64,000 nt of DNA from Congeria kusceri (lineage: Eukaryota > Mollusca > Bivalvia > Myida > Dreissenidae), in contig JAPFQT010000085.1 in the NCBI GenBank assembly GCA_027627225.1, positions 682,001 to 746,000 of the forward strand. Direction: 5' to 3'. Numbering within the stretch: the stretch's first letter is position 1; each line of letters begins with the position of its first letter. Below the pieces are notes generated by a model, which was not told where the DNA came from, searched no databases, and worked only from the letters and a program-made list of their open reading frames with translations. Shown here in pieces: positions 25,201 to 36,229 of the stretch. The translations under genes were made by a program, and so were the position numbers.

Positions 25201-26624
25201 AGTTAACATCAATACAATTATAAAGCATTGGTAACGCGAAATGGTTGGAATGTTTCTGACTTGAAATTTTTGTTAAATGTGTAAATCAACATGGTTGATT
25301 AATATAAAGCAAATAATGCTCTGTGTCCTTGGTATGGCACAGTGGTTAGCCTTTTACTCAAGAGGGTCCGGGTTCAAGACCTGGTGGAAACTTTATCTTA
25401 GTTTCATTATTAAAATCATTTACTTAATATTATAAGTTATCTATTTGTTTCATATTATTGGACCCGTCATGTGGAAACATTTCACGACATAAATCAAAAA
25501 AGACAAAAATCTGTTAACAAGTCCCTTGAAGTTAACTGTTAATTCAAATATTTTTTCTAAAACCCATTTACAGACAACTGAGGTCATGATGCTCCCGGTA
25601 GGTTGCTCCAACTGAGTCCATTTGAATTATTTTAATCTTATTGCCGAGGGCATGAAACCTGTTTAAATAATAAGTTATTTTCTTTTTCAAGCAAATAGTT
25701 CTAATACGCCATTAACAACAAGAGCACTATCATGGTCTAAAGAGCTTTCCTAGGTTCTGTCATAAGATCAAATCCATGCTGTTGGGACATGATTGAACAA
25801 ATGTGAAAAAAGGTCAAGCTAGAACTGAATTGTAGTCTATTAAGTCACTACCTTTAGTGATGATTTTTCAACATCAAAATCTTGCATAGCATAGGTTTTG
25901 TACTGATCATCCAGATGAAAAAATCCATTTTGTTCCAGCAGAAGGTTCCTATATATTTCATCACATGATAGACGATCAACACATGTTGCAATCTCAGTGA
26001 CCTGTGAAACGTTTGCCTGAAATTACGTATGTAAATTAATTCAATCAGATTGAACATGTTTAAATTCATTGTTTAACTAGTTTGTGCAGAAAAAAAAATG
26101 GGTTAAATATAATACTTAGTTGTAGATAGAGAATTACAAGCAATTCAATTAGAATTGTCATCTAAAAACATCTAAATACTCACCACTGCGCCTTCGTTCT
26201 CATTAAGAGCTTCTAAACATATCTTTTTCGAGCCTGAAGGGCGAGATTCAATGCCAGCTGGTCTTCCAATGTTCCTAGGATCTCTTCCCTCTTTCCCCTT
26301 CAAAGCCACAATCTTTGAGAAGTCATATTTGGTACTGCCGTGTGAGGGTTGACTGTAACGCTTTAAGTCAGCAGCACGTATTCTCCCCTACAAAGTATTG
26401 AATAATCACATTGTTACAGCTTAGGTTGTATATAAATCTTTCTTTTAACACTAATTAAAAAATCTTAAAGCGATCATAGATAAAAAGATCAAGAGTATTA
26501 GAACAAAAAACGAGCAGGAGAAAAAAACTTGTTTATTTATATTATTAACCTTTTTCATTGTTCCATCCTTTTTTAACTGTACCATCATCTGACGACTATA
26601 GAGAAGATTGCCACTCTTGACATC
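19256..26624 (-). CDS. KDZ/Zisupton-like transposase gene, 13 exons
   Basis: Exons 5' to 3': 26624-26550, 26387-26184, 26016-25852, 25015-24877, 24742-24644, 24343-24285, 23794-23395, 23197-23062, 22815-22528, 22026-21368, 21144-21061, 20897-20775, 19491-19256 (stop). GT-AG boundaries and phases agree throughout, giving about 890 residues. Cysteine/histidine clusters (CLVCPHSHCPHT, CEDCGTSLEVNVHEC, CPTC, CPDCGPYPDS) match the CxC/SWIM-type zinc sites of KDZ proteins. The RNase H-like core is visible: Asp in VVMDATSVSF, HGICYGFEVM split over two exons, a second Asp in VVYDNACSLHEYC, and Glu in VEQANSRLQRL. It would cut and join DNA in the nucleus. No stop or frameshift is seen, so it may be intact. 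The true first exon may lie upstream; an internal Met in RQMMVQL is an alternative start. It faces the Ulp1-PHD gene. Confidence 0.8.
19555..20700. repeat. Dispersed repeat with internal ~140-bp tandem units, in the last KDZ intron
   Basis: The left edge is AACTAGATGTGTCACAGACAC, and the right end runs through ACGGACGGACGGACAAG to a short foldback (GCCTCCCACTCAGTGGAG). Between about 19960 and 20560, units resembling CATATACNGAGTTTCATCAACCTAGCTTAAGTA and GCAGGATCCAGATTTTAG recur three or four times. The same CTAGA-GTGTCACAGACA start appears near 23805 and 26808. Confidence 0.6.
22904..22935. repeat. Simple repeat (GCAC)n/(CA)n
   Basis: Microsatellite in an intron of the KDZ-like gene. Confidence 0.85.
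25050..25527. repeat. Inverted-repeat element containing a tRNA-like sequence
   Basis: The termini AAGGGACTTGTTAACAGATT (25050-25069) and its exact inverse (25508-25527) bound about 478 bp inside an intron of the KDZ-like gene. There is no ORF. A tRNA-like module lies inside, at 25325-25391. It could be a foldback transposon that captured a tRNA-derived sequence, or a SINE inserted in a MITE. Confidence 0.65.
25325..25391 (+). other. tRNA-like / SINE head
   Basis: It contains an A-box-like TGGCACAGTGGTTAGC and a B-box GGTTCAAGACC, with a plausible T-arm stem (CCGGG / CCTGG). The acceptor stem pairs poorly, so this is more likely a tRNA-derived SINE promoter or pseudogene than a working tRNA. 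Confidence 0.5.
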
Positions 26625-26639
26625 CTATCTGTTAAAGAA

Positions 26640-27415
26640 AAGTAACATGATAGCTATTATAAAGAATACAATGTAACTAGAACATGTGAGTTGGATGTGT
26701 CCCCAAAGTTGGATAGCTTAAGCAATACATGACGGATGATACAGCAAGGCACATCTTTCACACAAAAAGTTATGCTCAGGACATAAATTAAGCATGAAAA
26801 AAAAAACTAGACGTGTGTCACAGACACGAGGGCAACACAACATGGCAGTGGCCATAGATATGTGGGAGGACAGAAACATGTTTTACTTAATGCACTGGGG
26901 TAAAATGAAATAGCTTGATTTAATTTTGGCAAGGACAAAGTTAAGTATGAAAATTATGTAAGGCCAATAACTGAAAATGTATATGTTGTATAGTAATGGT
27001 TGCACTTTTCATCTATTTATTGTTTTTCTTTATTAATAGAGGATAACAGAATATACAACAATGTTATTATTTTTGTTATATTAAGGATAAAAGCATTTGA
27101 CATATACAAGAGAAAACACTGTACAATTTCACTTGGTTCTTCTTTATGATAACTTTATCTTTCTTTCAATTGTTCAACAGATCCATATTCTGGAGAATTT
27201 TTTTAATACTTATGCAGTATATAACACAACTAGCTTCGTCTTGATATTTTTAATGCATTAACTTATTTTTATATATTGTGAAACTTCTGTGTTACTATTA
27301 CATTTTAACAATTAACTTTCAAAAGTGACTTTCCAAAATCACATCTTCTCAGTCAAATATCTTCTTCAACTCTCCTTACTTAAAAACTAAATTCTTTCAT
27401 CATTATTACTAAGCC
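26640..27415. other. Upstream flank of the KDZ-like gene; no gene seen
   Basis: AT-rich. Near 26808 it holds another CTAGACGTGTGTCACAGACACGAGGGC start of a dispersed repeat. No further exon could be recognised. Confidence 0.45.
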
Positions 27416-27416
27416 A

Positions 27417-27740
27417 TCAGGCCTTTCCCCAGAAATTTGCTAAGGCACAGGGGCAAATATGCGTGATTCGCGTGGTACTGGGGTACCCCTTTGAATTTGT
27501 TTAATTTTAAGGTATTAAATCAAATCTTACAGTACTTTAGACAGTGCAATTATTGAACAAATAAACTAAAACTAAACAGCATTTGAAAAGCTGTTGAACC
27601 TTTTTATTTTACTATGTCTTTACATGATTTTACATACATGCTGAAGAATCACGCAACACAAATTGGTGAGCACATTTAATAAATTAAAGATTAAGGCACA
27701 GGGGTGCCCTGGTGCTTAAAGCGCCTGGGGAAAGGCCTGA
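27417..27740. repeat. MITE-like element with TCAGGCCTTTCCCCAG ends
   Basis: The left end TCAGGCCTTTCCCCAG and right end CTGGGGAAAGGCCTGA are perfect inverses. GCCA flanks both sides (…AAGCCA| and |GCCACA), a possible 4-bp target duplication. The interior is non-coding. Confidence 0.7.
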
Positions 27741-28398
27741 GCCACACCCATACATATCTCTGACCAATCAAACTTACCTTGCATCATACAAGGATTCTCT
27801 GCTCCCATTAGACTGTTATTAATTAGCATCCATAATTATTATCTTTAGATCCATACTGTACAGTAGCTTCTTGTAATTAAAGTTCATAAGCATACTGTCT
27901 GAATGTTGTGTGTGAAGTCAAACACAAAAGATTTTCTCATACAGTTACTAATTCTAAGTAATTATTATCAAGTTAAACATGTGGTCAGAACTTTCTTAGA
28001 ACTGCTACAAAGTCCATAAGAGAAATAAACAATCTAAGCAAATTTGCTAAGTCTTACATGATTGTATATAATATTTTATAATATGAAAATATATAAAATA
28101 TATAAGACATATATCCAAAAAGTAAAATTATCTCTATAAAACATATGTAATAGTATCTACTAGTTGCTATTTTCAGGCATCATAATTTATGGACTGGAAA
28201 AAAAGCAATGAATCCTAACCTTCACCACGGATGAGGATAGATAATATACTGAAATCATCAAATAATCTGCTCATGGAGAAAAAAATAATTATAGAATAGA
28301 AAACATTAGCAAATCAAACCCCCAGATAATGCAGCCTCTGGCGCAAAAAACTACAACAACACTGTTTTTAGGGAATTTAAGTTAACATTTGGTGGTAT

Positions 28399-29060
28399 GC
28401 AGGGCCTTCCCCAGTATTTTTTCAAGCGCCCCGTTACCGATAGGGGTGGGTTTGTGCGGGGTATCCCTCAAATTTTTTTAACATTGTATGGTACGTTTTA
28501 AATGATCTGATCTAGTGCATTTTAGTTCAAAGAATACACTGCAATAAATGCTCCCATTTTTTCCTATAAAACAACGTTTAAACGGAACGTATTTATGAAA
28601 CACCACCGTTTAATACATTATTTCAGTATCCTTTTGCTATAAAGAAACGTTGTTGAAGCTGCGAAGCTGAAAGGATTAATTCTGAATGTTATTGTCCAGT
28701 GCACATCACATTTGCGCAATGATGTCATATTCAAACCCTGCCACTCACGTTGTATCCGAATTCAAAAATTACACTCGAGGTAAACCTTTTTCAATCAATT
28801 ACAGGGTTATGTTTTTAAATTTTAAAATGCTTTTAATCATTGGAAAAAGAAAATATACATGGATTATCTTTTCAAAAACAGCGGAATATTTCCTTGTGCA
28901 CTTTGTGCCAACATGCTTCAAACGTCAAGGTATTACTTGGTACAGCTAAGCATACGGTCGTTGCATGCACGCTTTCCATGCGTGGAACTAGACGTTGTTG
29001 TCAAGACATTCACCAACTTTTGTAGAAAACATGGGTTTTATATAGATGCATAAAAATAAA
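28399..29060. repeat. Fragments of MITE and of a hAT-like element
   Basis: At 28399 the sequence GCAGGGCCTTCCCCAGTA matches the end of the 27.4-kb MITE type. From about 28570 the sequence resembles the interior of the element at 29926-30959: it shares GTTTAAACG, CATTTGCGCAATGA-GTCAT, and the AACAGCGG-AAT-TTTCCT-GTG-ACTT pattern. It is therefore a diverged partial copy of that element. Short ORFs here are chance. Confidence 0.5.
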
Positions 29061-29707
29061 GCTTGTGTGATTACAAAACATCACTGCAGCATTTCCAATT
29101 ACAAATTTTTATTTGAGATAGGATTTCTTATTTAGGTAGAGATACATATTTAAACATTGCATTGATTATTTTTTTCTCTCGACATTATTAAGTAGAGAAA
29201 GGGTGAGTCAAATGCATTTACTTTTATGGTCAACATTGACAACACATTAATGCACGAATCAGGTAACTTTTGTGACACATGTAGTCTTATCGAAACTGGG
29301 CAAATTTTTACAGGACAGTAGGTCATGTATGTCATTATTATAATTGATTAAGAACATTTCAGCGTTGAGTCGACGTTAACTTCCAAAACGAAACTAGCCG
29401 AAACTTGTAGAGTGCGCATGTCAGATAGTAGTTGGGTCAGGATGGCCTAAACCATTTACAGCCTAAATCAGTGACGACCAATGTCGTTGGCGGTCCAGAC
29501 CATGACGGAGCAAATTACTATGACCATAATAAATTGTTATTGTGATACTGAACACACAAATTTTTTTTATCACTAAATTATCAGATTATCTTGTTAAGTG
29601 ACTAGGCTTTCATCTTTCGTCAAACAAAGACAATGCACAAATGAACCAATCAATTGTCCTCAAGCGATATCTGTAAGTTACGTCAGCAACAAGTGTGCTT
29701 TGGTTAA

Positions 29708-31376
29708 GGGCCTGTCAACCAACGGAGTTGCCACAGCGCTTGCATGGCGTTCTATAATTTGTCAGCCCGCCATGTGATTGCCACGAAATATGTAAAAAAT
29801 TATTCTTTTTGTTACCTTTTGTGCTCATACAGCACCCTCACAGAGTCCTAACCGTGCTCCAACGGCGGCGTCACAGCGTCCCTACAACGTTCAAGGCTTT
29901 CTCACGGCGCGCATCAAGTTGCCACTAAGGGTATCACGTTTACAGATTTTTCTAAACGTTTAAACGAAATGGAATAAACGAAACGTTATCGTTTAAACGG
30001 TATATCCATGTCCCTTTTAAAAGCATCAGTGTCATCGCATTTTTAAACTGAAAGTAAAACTTATTTGCGGAAATTATAATATGTGAACATTCCATTTGCG
30101 CAATGACGTCATGTTAACAACCAACTGTTCTCGTCGTTGTCAAACCAATGGGTTACACTCTGTCTACTTACATGGCGTAATATTTTGCAACTAAGAGAAT
30201 TAATATCGTACCGACATTTCTTCAATAAGAGTAAACCGCTTTTATTCGTTAGCACAGTTGGATTCATAATACAGATTGCATAAATGAGGACGCAAAATGC
30301 TCTGGATAAGAAACAACAACGGCAAAAACATGTATATATTACATTTGAACACGTATATATCCTTATTGCATTACACCATATTGTATTTTTGTGTTTTTCG
30401 TATATATTGTACCAGAATTGCCATCTCAGTGCAAACTATCCATTTTTGACGAGTCACCGTAGGTTTGGCAAAATCAGTCAATTTTCGTAAAAAAGTTCCA
30501 ATGCTGAGACATTTTTTCCGCCAAAGCCTCGTTCACTATCTCTCTCAAAATGTATGCCGTTGAAAAAACAGCGGGAAATTTTCCTCGTGGACTTCATGCT
30601 AACGCGCGTCGAATATTCAACACGTTTCGGGCATGCTCATGCAACACTTGGCGGGGAAATTGCCACGTGCACTCCGTGCCGACGCGCGTCAATTATTCAA
30701 GACGTTTTTTCCGTACATGGGGTATAGTTATGTTTACGGTATTGTTAATAGGGGCCATTTGGCCCACGTGATAATCGTGTATACAAATAGAGTATTTTTC
30801 AGCAGCTGTCAATAAATTTGCTAATAAAACATTACAATGTCATAACGTAATGAACTAAAATAGATTCTGTTGATATTGACTGGCGTTTAAACGTTTCCGG
30901 ATTTTGTAAACGTTTTTCAGCAAAACACGAAACGCGGCCGTTTAAATGTGATACCCTTAGTTGTCACAGCTCGCACACGGCGTTGCTGGCGACTGCACAG
31001 CGCGCACCTTGACGTTCTGAACATTTTTTTTGGACACCGTGAGCGCGCAGTGTAGTCGCCACCTGTCCCTACAGCGCTCGTACAGCGACCTAACGACGGG
31101 GCAACGGCGCACTTGGCTTCCTAACAGCGTGCCCACAGCTCGCTTGGCGTCCTTACGGCACTCTCACAGCGCTCTATCCAGCACATCGTGCAAACGCGGA
31201 CCTGCGACGATGGTTTTCGACATGTTCAAAATGATCACTGTGACATGGCACTATAGGCCATTGTACAGCGCACCTGTGGCACGCTTACGGCGTCGCTGGT
31301 GACTGCACAGTGCACACCTTGACGTTCCTAAAAAAATTTGGACGCCGTGAGCGCGGCGCGTCTGTGTGACAGGCCC
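29708..31376. mobile_element. Non-autonomous DNA transposon flanked by TTAA
   Basis: The ends read TTAA-GGGCCTGTCA (29704-29717) and TGACAGGCCC-TTAA (31367-31380). This suits an element with GGGCCTGTCA inverted termini and a TTAA target duplication, as in piggyBac-like or Kolobok-like transposons. The interior is unusually GC-rich for the window, with many short CACAGCGC / CAGCGCTCG phrases on both sides and no transposase. A second element is nested within it (29926-30959). Confidence 0.65.
29926..30959. mobile_element. hAT-like non-autonomous element nested in the TTAA element
   Basis: The inverted termini are TAAGGGTATCACGTTTA and its near inverse ending TGATACCCTTA. The flanks GTTGCCAC (29918-29925) and GTTGTCAC (30960-30967) match at 7 of 8 bases, as expected of an 8-bp hAT target duplication. 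The subterminal parts are rich in CGTTTAAACG-like motifs. No transposase frame is present. Confidence 0.65.
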
Positions 31377-31389
31377 TTAAGGTAAAGCA

Positions 31390-32320
31390 TGTATATAAAG
31401 GCGCTTGAACTCTTACTTAAATATATCCAGAGCGCTTGAAATTTATGTTGCGCTTACAATCTTCGCCCAGGGCGCTTGAATTTTGTCCATCTAACAGTCA
31501 AGTTGACAGTAGCTGTCCAATAATTCCTGCTGTGCAAGTTAATCTCTTATTGTAACAATGACCTGGTATCACTCTAGCTACACACATTAACCCAGCAACA
31601 ATGAGGTTTCTTGATAGCAAAGGATACTTAAATATACTGTTGTGCTTCATAAATCCATTATATATAAACGATTTTGATATAGGGAACTAATGTTTCAAGA
31701 TTATATAAATTGCCTTAAGTCATTCCTTCAACCTTAAGATATCGGGTGCTTTCCAGAAGATATATTACAACCTTTGCTACAGGATGATGCAAGAAACTTC
31801 TGCTTTAATGTCACTGTACTAAATTAATGACAATGTACGCGAGGTTATATCCAAGAAAAATAACAGAACACACATATTGATAATAACAAAATAATACACA
31901 AAACCCAAATAAAAATGCTGCAATTAATGAGCCCACATTACATCTCCCCATCATTTATATAAAATTGATGAATGGAAAACATAATTTGATAATCTTACGG
32001 TATAGATGGATTTAATAAAAGGCACCATAATTAATTTTACATTAAAAAAGTCAAAACTAAGCTAATTTGTCGGTCAAAATCTATTATATTTTATACATAG
32101 CTAATGTTACCATATTGTGTCTATTTCTCAGACAATACAATAATATTGAATTGCAAGTTTTATGAGAATTGATTAGTGAGTCACTGAGATGAGCAACCTT
32201 TGTGTTGAAAAACAGCAAGAAATATCTACAAAATTTACGCCATTTTTGTGCAGCTGTTATATTTTTCATTCGTAATAATAGGTTTGTGTGCTGACGTCAC
32301 TGTTCATTGTGTTCCGTTTT
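31390..32320. other. No gene seen
   Basis: AT-rich DNA. Near 31403-31475 the phrase GGCGCTTGAA or GAGCGCTTGAA recurs three times. Otherwise there is no recognisable feature. Confidence 0.45.
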
Positions 32321-32329
32321 TGGACATTT

Positions 32330-33185
32330 TACGTCCACTATTATTCCTCCACAGCGACATGGCTTTACGTACACGTGAAAATGGCCTGCGACGTAGACGT
32401 CCGAGAATTGGAGAACAGCTTAAGGCGAGTCACCGTGCACTGCCGTTGATCTGGACCAGACGACATGCTCAATGAGCACGCGTGTGTGCAGTGGTAAGCT
32501 GAACGGTTTCCCAGATTTCGTGTGCACGAGAGGCCAATAAGGAGGTGGGACCGTGATGTTTTAGGGCGGTACATCCCTGGACTACATTGTAAAATTGAAC
32601 GTGTTATTGTGAACGGGAACTTAAACGGGGAGCGTTATAAACAGGGTTTTAGAGTACACACGGTAAACCAATTATTCTAACATGATACTCGCTAATTTTT
32701 CTATAGACACAGAACAAAAATTATCGTTTTTAAACTACCCAATAAACAGCGCAAAAAGTATTCCTGATTCTGAGCGGAGTATAGAAAAATTAGTTCCAAT
32801 TACATTTGCAGAAATATATGTCCGATCATGTAAGAATCGAGATAATTTTCACATTATCGTTGCTTATCGGCCAATAAACAACTCTTTTTCGTTCTAATGC
32901 GTGGTTATTGAACAACTCGGGCTAACGCCCTCGTTGTTTAATTCCTATGCATCAGAACTTCAAATCGTTGTATATTGGCCCATAAACAATGCTAAATCGA
33001 AAATTATTTCTTAACTAGTATACAGGAAACCGGAGTATGATGTTCGCAAACTACAACGTTCCATGCCACATCGCCAGGGAAACTTTCCAACGATTGACTT
33101 CCCTCACTTGCAAGAATCGGAACCCGACTGTCAACAAGCAAGGAAAATCCTCACACATCCAGAATTTACATGAAACTGCAATCGC
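32330..33185 (+). pseudogene. Decayed Tc1-like transposase relic
   Basis: Translated fragments in shifting frames resemble Tc1 transposases: NGLRRRRPRIGEQLKASHR near 32378-32440, VNGNLNGERY near 32610-32640, and NYNVPCHIAR near 33048-33080, which is the usual DNA-x-PHxAR segment. Stops and frameshifts abound. A foldback element (32675-33020) interrupts it. Confidence is limited because the identity is short and patchy. Confidence 0.5.
32675..33020 (-). repeat. Foldback element, copy A
   Basis: About 345 bp starting TAACATGATACTCGC. It contains an extended self-complementary segment (TCGGCCAATAAACAA ... TTGGCCCATAAACAA, folding around GGGCTAACGCCC). The same element occurs inverted relative to this copy at 39918-40272 and, shortened, at 40506-40768. 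Confidence 0.7.
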
Positions 33186-33199
33186 AAAGCAAGACATCT

Positions 33200-34165
33200 T
33201 TTGAATAGAGCTGTAAGAGATTACACAAATTATGACCTTGACAATTTTGCAATTTATACCAATGAAATAAACACAGAAAAAAGCATGGAAGTGTTCGAAT
33301 GATCTTTCTCAAGCCATCTAGTACTAGTTCTACCCAGGGAATGGACTCTTAAGTGTCAGTTAGCTGGCTAATACGACATAATGAGATTTGAGAATATAGC
33401 CCCCCCCCCCCCCCCCGATGCGTTGTCAAACTTATCTATTTCGTTTTAATTCAATATAGCAATTCATCTGATATCTACCTTGATGAATAAAACATGCAAA
33501 TACATCGCAACTCGGTTCTCAATCGTCAACTTAGAAGTTTATACATACATTTATACACAAGGTTTCAACAATCGTGCAGAATAGTTACGTCTACATATTT
33601 TGTAAAACCGGTAACTAAATAAATGCCAAAAGAGCATTTCTTATAATAAAGCTTCTATATTATTATTTTTACGAATCTACAAGACACTGAAGTCACATAG
33701 TATAGAATTTAGCCACGTTAGTAGGAATTCACTTACGGACAAATTCATTACACGTGTACAACCAGAATAACACAGGCTTCAAATATTCAAATGCTTCATT
33801 ATGTTGATTATGAAGAACGTCTTTGGCAACCCTTTCAATGTAAGAATAATTTAAAACAGCAAACCACCAGGGCAACAAACACCTCTCCCTCAGACAGTTC
33901 GATACTCAACCACGTATCTGAGACATTTAGCTACTCTTTCACGTGCAATAAGTACATAACTGATAACGCGACGAATTAATACAAAATTATATGAAATAAA
34001 CATTTTATACCGTATAAATAAGACACATGTAGTTAGCCTACAATTTATTATAGTAACTGATAACAGCACCTATATAAATCTGAGAAACTGTGATGAATAG
34101 ACAGAACAATCAATTAAATTTGCGATTTCGGGACCCATGCGTTTGTGTTACGAAGCGCAGACTTG
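33200..34165. other. No gene seen; poly-C tract
   Basis: AT-rich sequence with a run of about 20 C's near 33401. No feature is otherwise recognised. Confidence 0.45.
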
Positions 34166-34169
34166 CGTA

Positions 34170-34292
34170 ATGCACCTATCAATATTTACCCCAGGGGGGC
34201 GGGGGGTGGTCGGGGAGGCAGCGAACTTTCAGTCTAAAGTCCCGTATGCCCACCGCCCCCCCCCCCCGGTGGGAAATCATTGATAGGTGCAT
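34170..34292. repeat. Tiny MITE with ATGCACCTATCAAT ends
   Basis: The perfect 14-bp inverted termini ATGCACCTATCAAT / ATTGATAGGTGCAT enclose G-rich and C-rich runs (GGGGGGCGGGGGG and CCCCCCCCC) that can pair with each other, making a strong foldback of about 123 bp. Confidence 0.8.
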
Positions 34293-34299
34293 AATTATC

Positions 34300-35080
34300 T
34301 TGATCAAGGACACCTTAATATAACAATAAATCTTTACACCACTTATAAACTATGTCAATAACTAAAACGGCAAACTATCAAGATATACGCCAATTGTTCA
34401 AATGTAATAACGCAGTTTTGTGATACAAGTCATGTTTATACTCAAAACGCTAATAGAACCCAAAACCGAATTGTATCTAGATGTACGTCGAACCGTTTAC
34501 TTTTGTTACTTAATAACATGAAAGGGCATAACGAAAATAAGCATTTAATCCGTGTTAATAATTTTAGGTAGCACGGAGTTTCATCGACAGCCGATGACGA
34601 CAGCAACGCTTCGTCATAATTTCCAGCTACCGGAAGTGTAACGGAAAGTCGCATACGATTTATGGGGAAAGGTTACAATCCCTGAACAATTTTAACCCGC
34701 CTCTGCAAACAATATGCGCTGGAAACGGCAAATCACAATCAGCACGCATCAAGGCCCATTAGCGATATGACGGTACGTAAACTGATTACGTGCATTCAAA
34801 CTGGGGCATCTCTACGTCCGAAATTCCAAGTACCATTTACGTGAAGACAACGAGCATTGTGGTGGATCTGTCCCAGATATGTTCGACGTTCAAGGGTCGA
34901 CTGGGCTAGCGTTGTCAACACTGATAATTCCGTTTCAACGTTACCGGAAGTGACGATTGGGCGCGTGCACCATCTTAAATGAGACAGTTTGCAACATGTC
35001 GTGTGCACGAGAAAGGATAATTTTGAGGTCGTAACGTGACGGTTTAGGGCAGTATATATTTACCTCATGAATCTCAACTT
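34300..35080. other. No confident gene; two shared TACCGGAAGTG sites
   Basis: No exon could be supported. The 11-mer TACCGGAAGTG, an ETS-type core, occurs near 34627 and again near 34942, the second beside GATTGGG. The segment 34785-35040 has faint Tc1-like wording shared with 32520-32570 (CGTGTGCACGAGA). I cannot assign a function. Confidence 0.3.
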
Positions 35081-35089
35081 TTTATTATG

Positions 35090-36170
35090 AATGCCATTAC
35101 CTCGCGAAGAAGATTTTTGTCAACAGGCTTGTTCGTTTTCTACAGTGTGACAGACAAACCAACGGACTTATACCAGATATGTATAGAATTCTCAGAAAAT
35201 ACGAACTGTCCGATGTTATGTACTCGTATATCATATCGGGTGTTTTTCCTTCCAAATTTGCATGGAGGAGCATCCTGATCATGAATGTTATTTTGCCGGA
35301 ACAATCTATGCTGATGTGGTCGAAACGGGAGTTCCTGCTTTGGAGTGGACAATAAGTCCGGCGGACATTTCGCCTCTCTGGACTATTGTACGTGTTAGAC
35401 CGAGTTTAAAAGAAATTTGTGTTACACTTGCAAAAGCAGTTGGGCATAGTATGTGCACACCAATGTGCGCGAGTGCAAGACATGTCACCTTAGAACATAC
35501 AATATTCTGGAGCACCTCATTTGTTTCTGTGTTAAGAAGGACACCGAACGACGTGCTCTCTGGGATGCGGTGATTTTAAGTTGTGGCTTAAGCCAGTTTA
35601 CTTCCATTTTGATGTCAAGTCCGACCGAACAGTGTCAAATGTTAATATATGTTGCGTGCGTGTAATACAATATCACTCTTGTAAATAATTGTGTTGCAAT
35701 ATCTCTTTCAAACTTACTAAGGTAGAAGCTTATATTGCTTACTACAGTTGTTGAACTATAACTGATTTTCCTAGTTATATTACACCTTGCGGACTTTCGA
35801 TTTCGACCATTATCTTAAGGGTAATAAAACTAGGTCTGACGCGTTACTTGCTAATGATAAGCAATATCAATTGTTATCTATTGTACTGGTGTAAATCGTA
35901 TTAACTCTGTTTGTTGCTTTTTTTCTCGTTGGTGTGTATTATTTCTATGTATATTTCGAATAATTTATATTACCGTTGTTATAAATGTGCTATTATGATT
36001 TTTGTATAACTAATTACTTTATCTATTTTCGTGATATATTTTATCTACATATACTCATGTTAAGCGTACACAGTTCTTTCTTCGTTGTTATGTACATACT
36101 GTAATTTATGTTGTATTGTAAATATGTTTTGCTCTCCAGCAATGGGGGAAGAATAAAAGTATATATATGC
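35090..36170 (+). pseudogene. Decayed 3' end of a non-LTR retrotransposon (LINE)
   Basis: Broken frames encode a C-terminal segment of the kind that follows the reverse transcriptase of many LINEs: near 35172-35250 an LYRILRKYEL / GVFPSKFAW stretch, and near 35460-35600 a zinc-knuckle-like CKTCHLRTYNILEHLICFC followed by an RRALWDAVI-type segment. The 3' part is AT-rich and non-coding and ends in GAATAAAAG (about 36151), suiting a LINE 3' UTR. Frameshifts and stops make it inactive. The clade (CR1/RTE-like or other) is not resolved. Confidence 0.45.
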
Positions 36171-36229
36171 CATCACTCATTAACATGCATTTTTGCGACC
36201 ACGCATTATACCAATCACACAGGAAGTAA

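Noticed and set aside
25325..25391. Functional tRNA gene
   Set aside because: A- and B-boxes are good, but the acceptor and anticodon stems do not pair well.
34627..34952. Bidirectional promoter from the two TACCGGAAGTG sites
   Set aside because: No first exon could be supported on either side and Tc1-like traces overlap the area.
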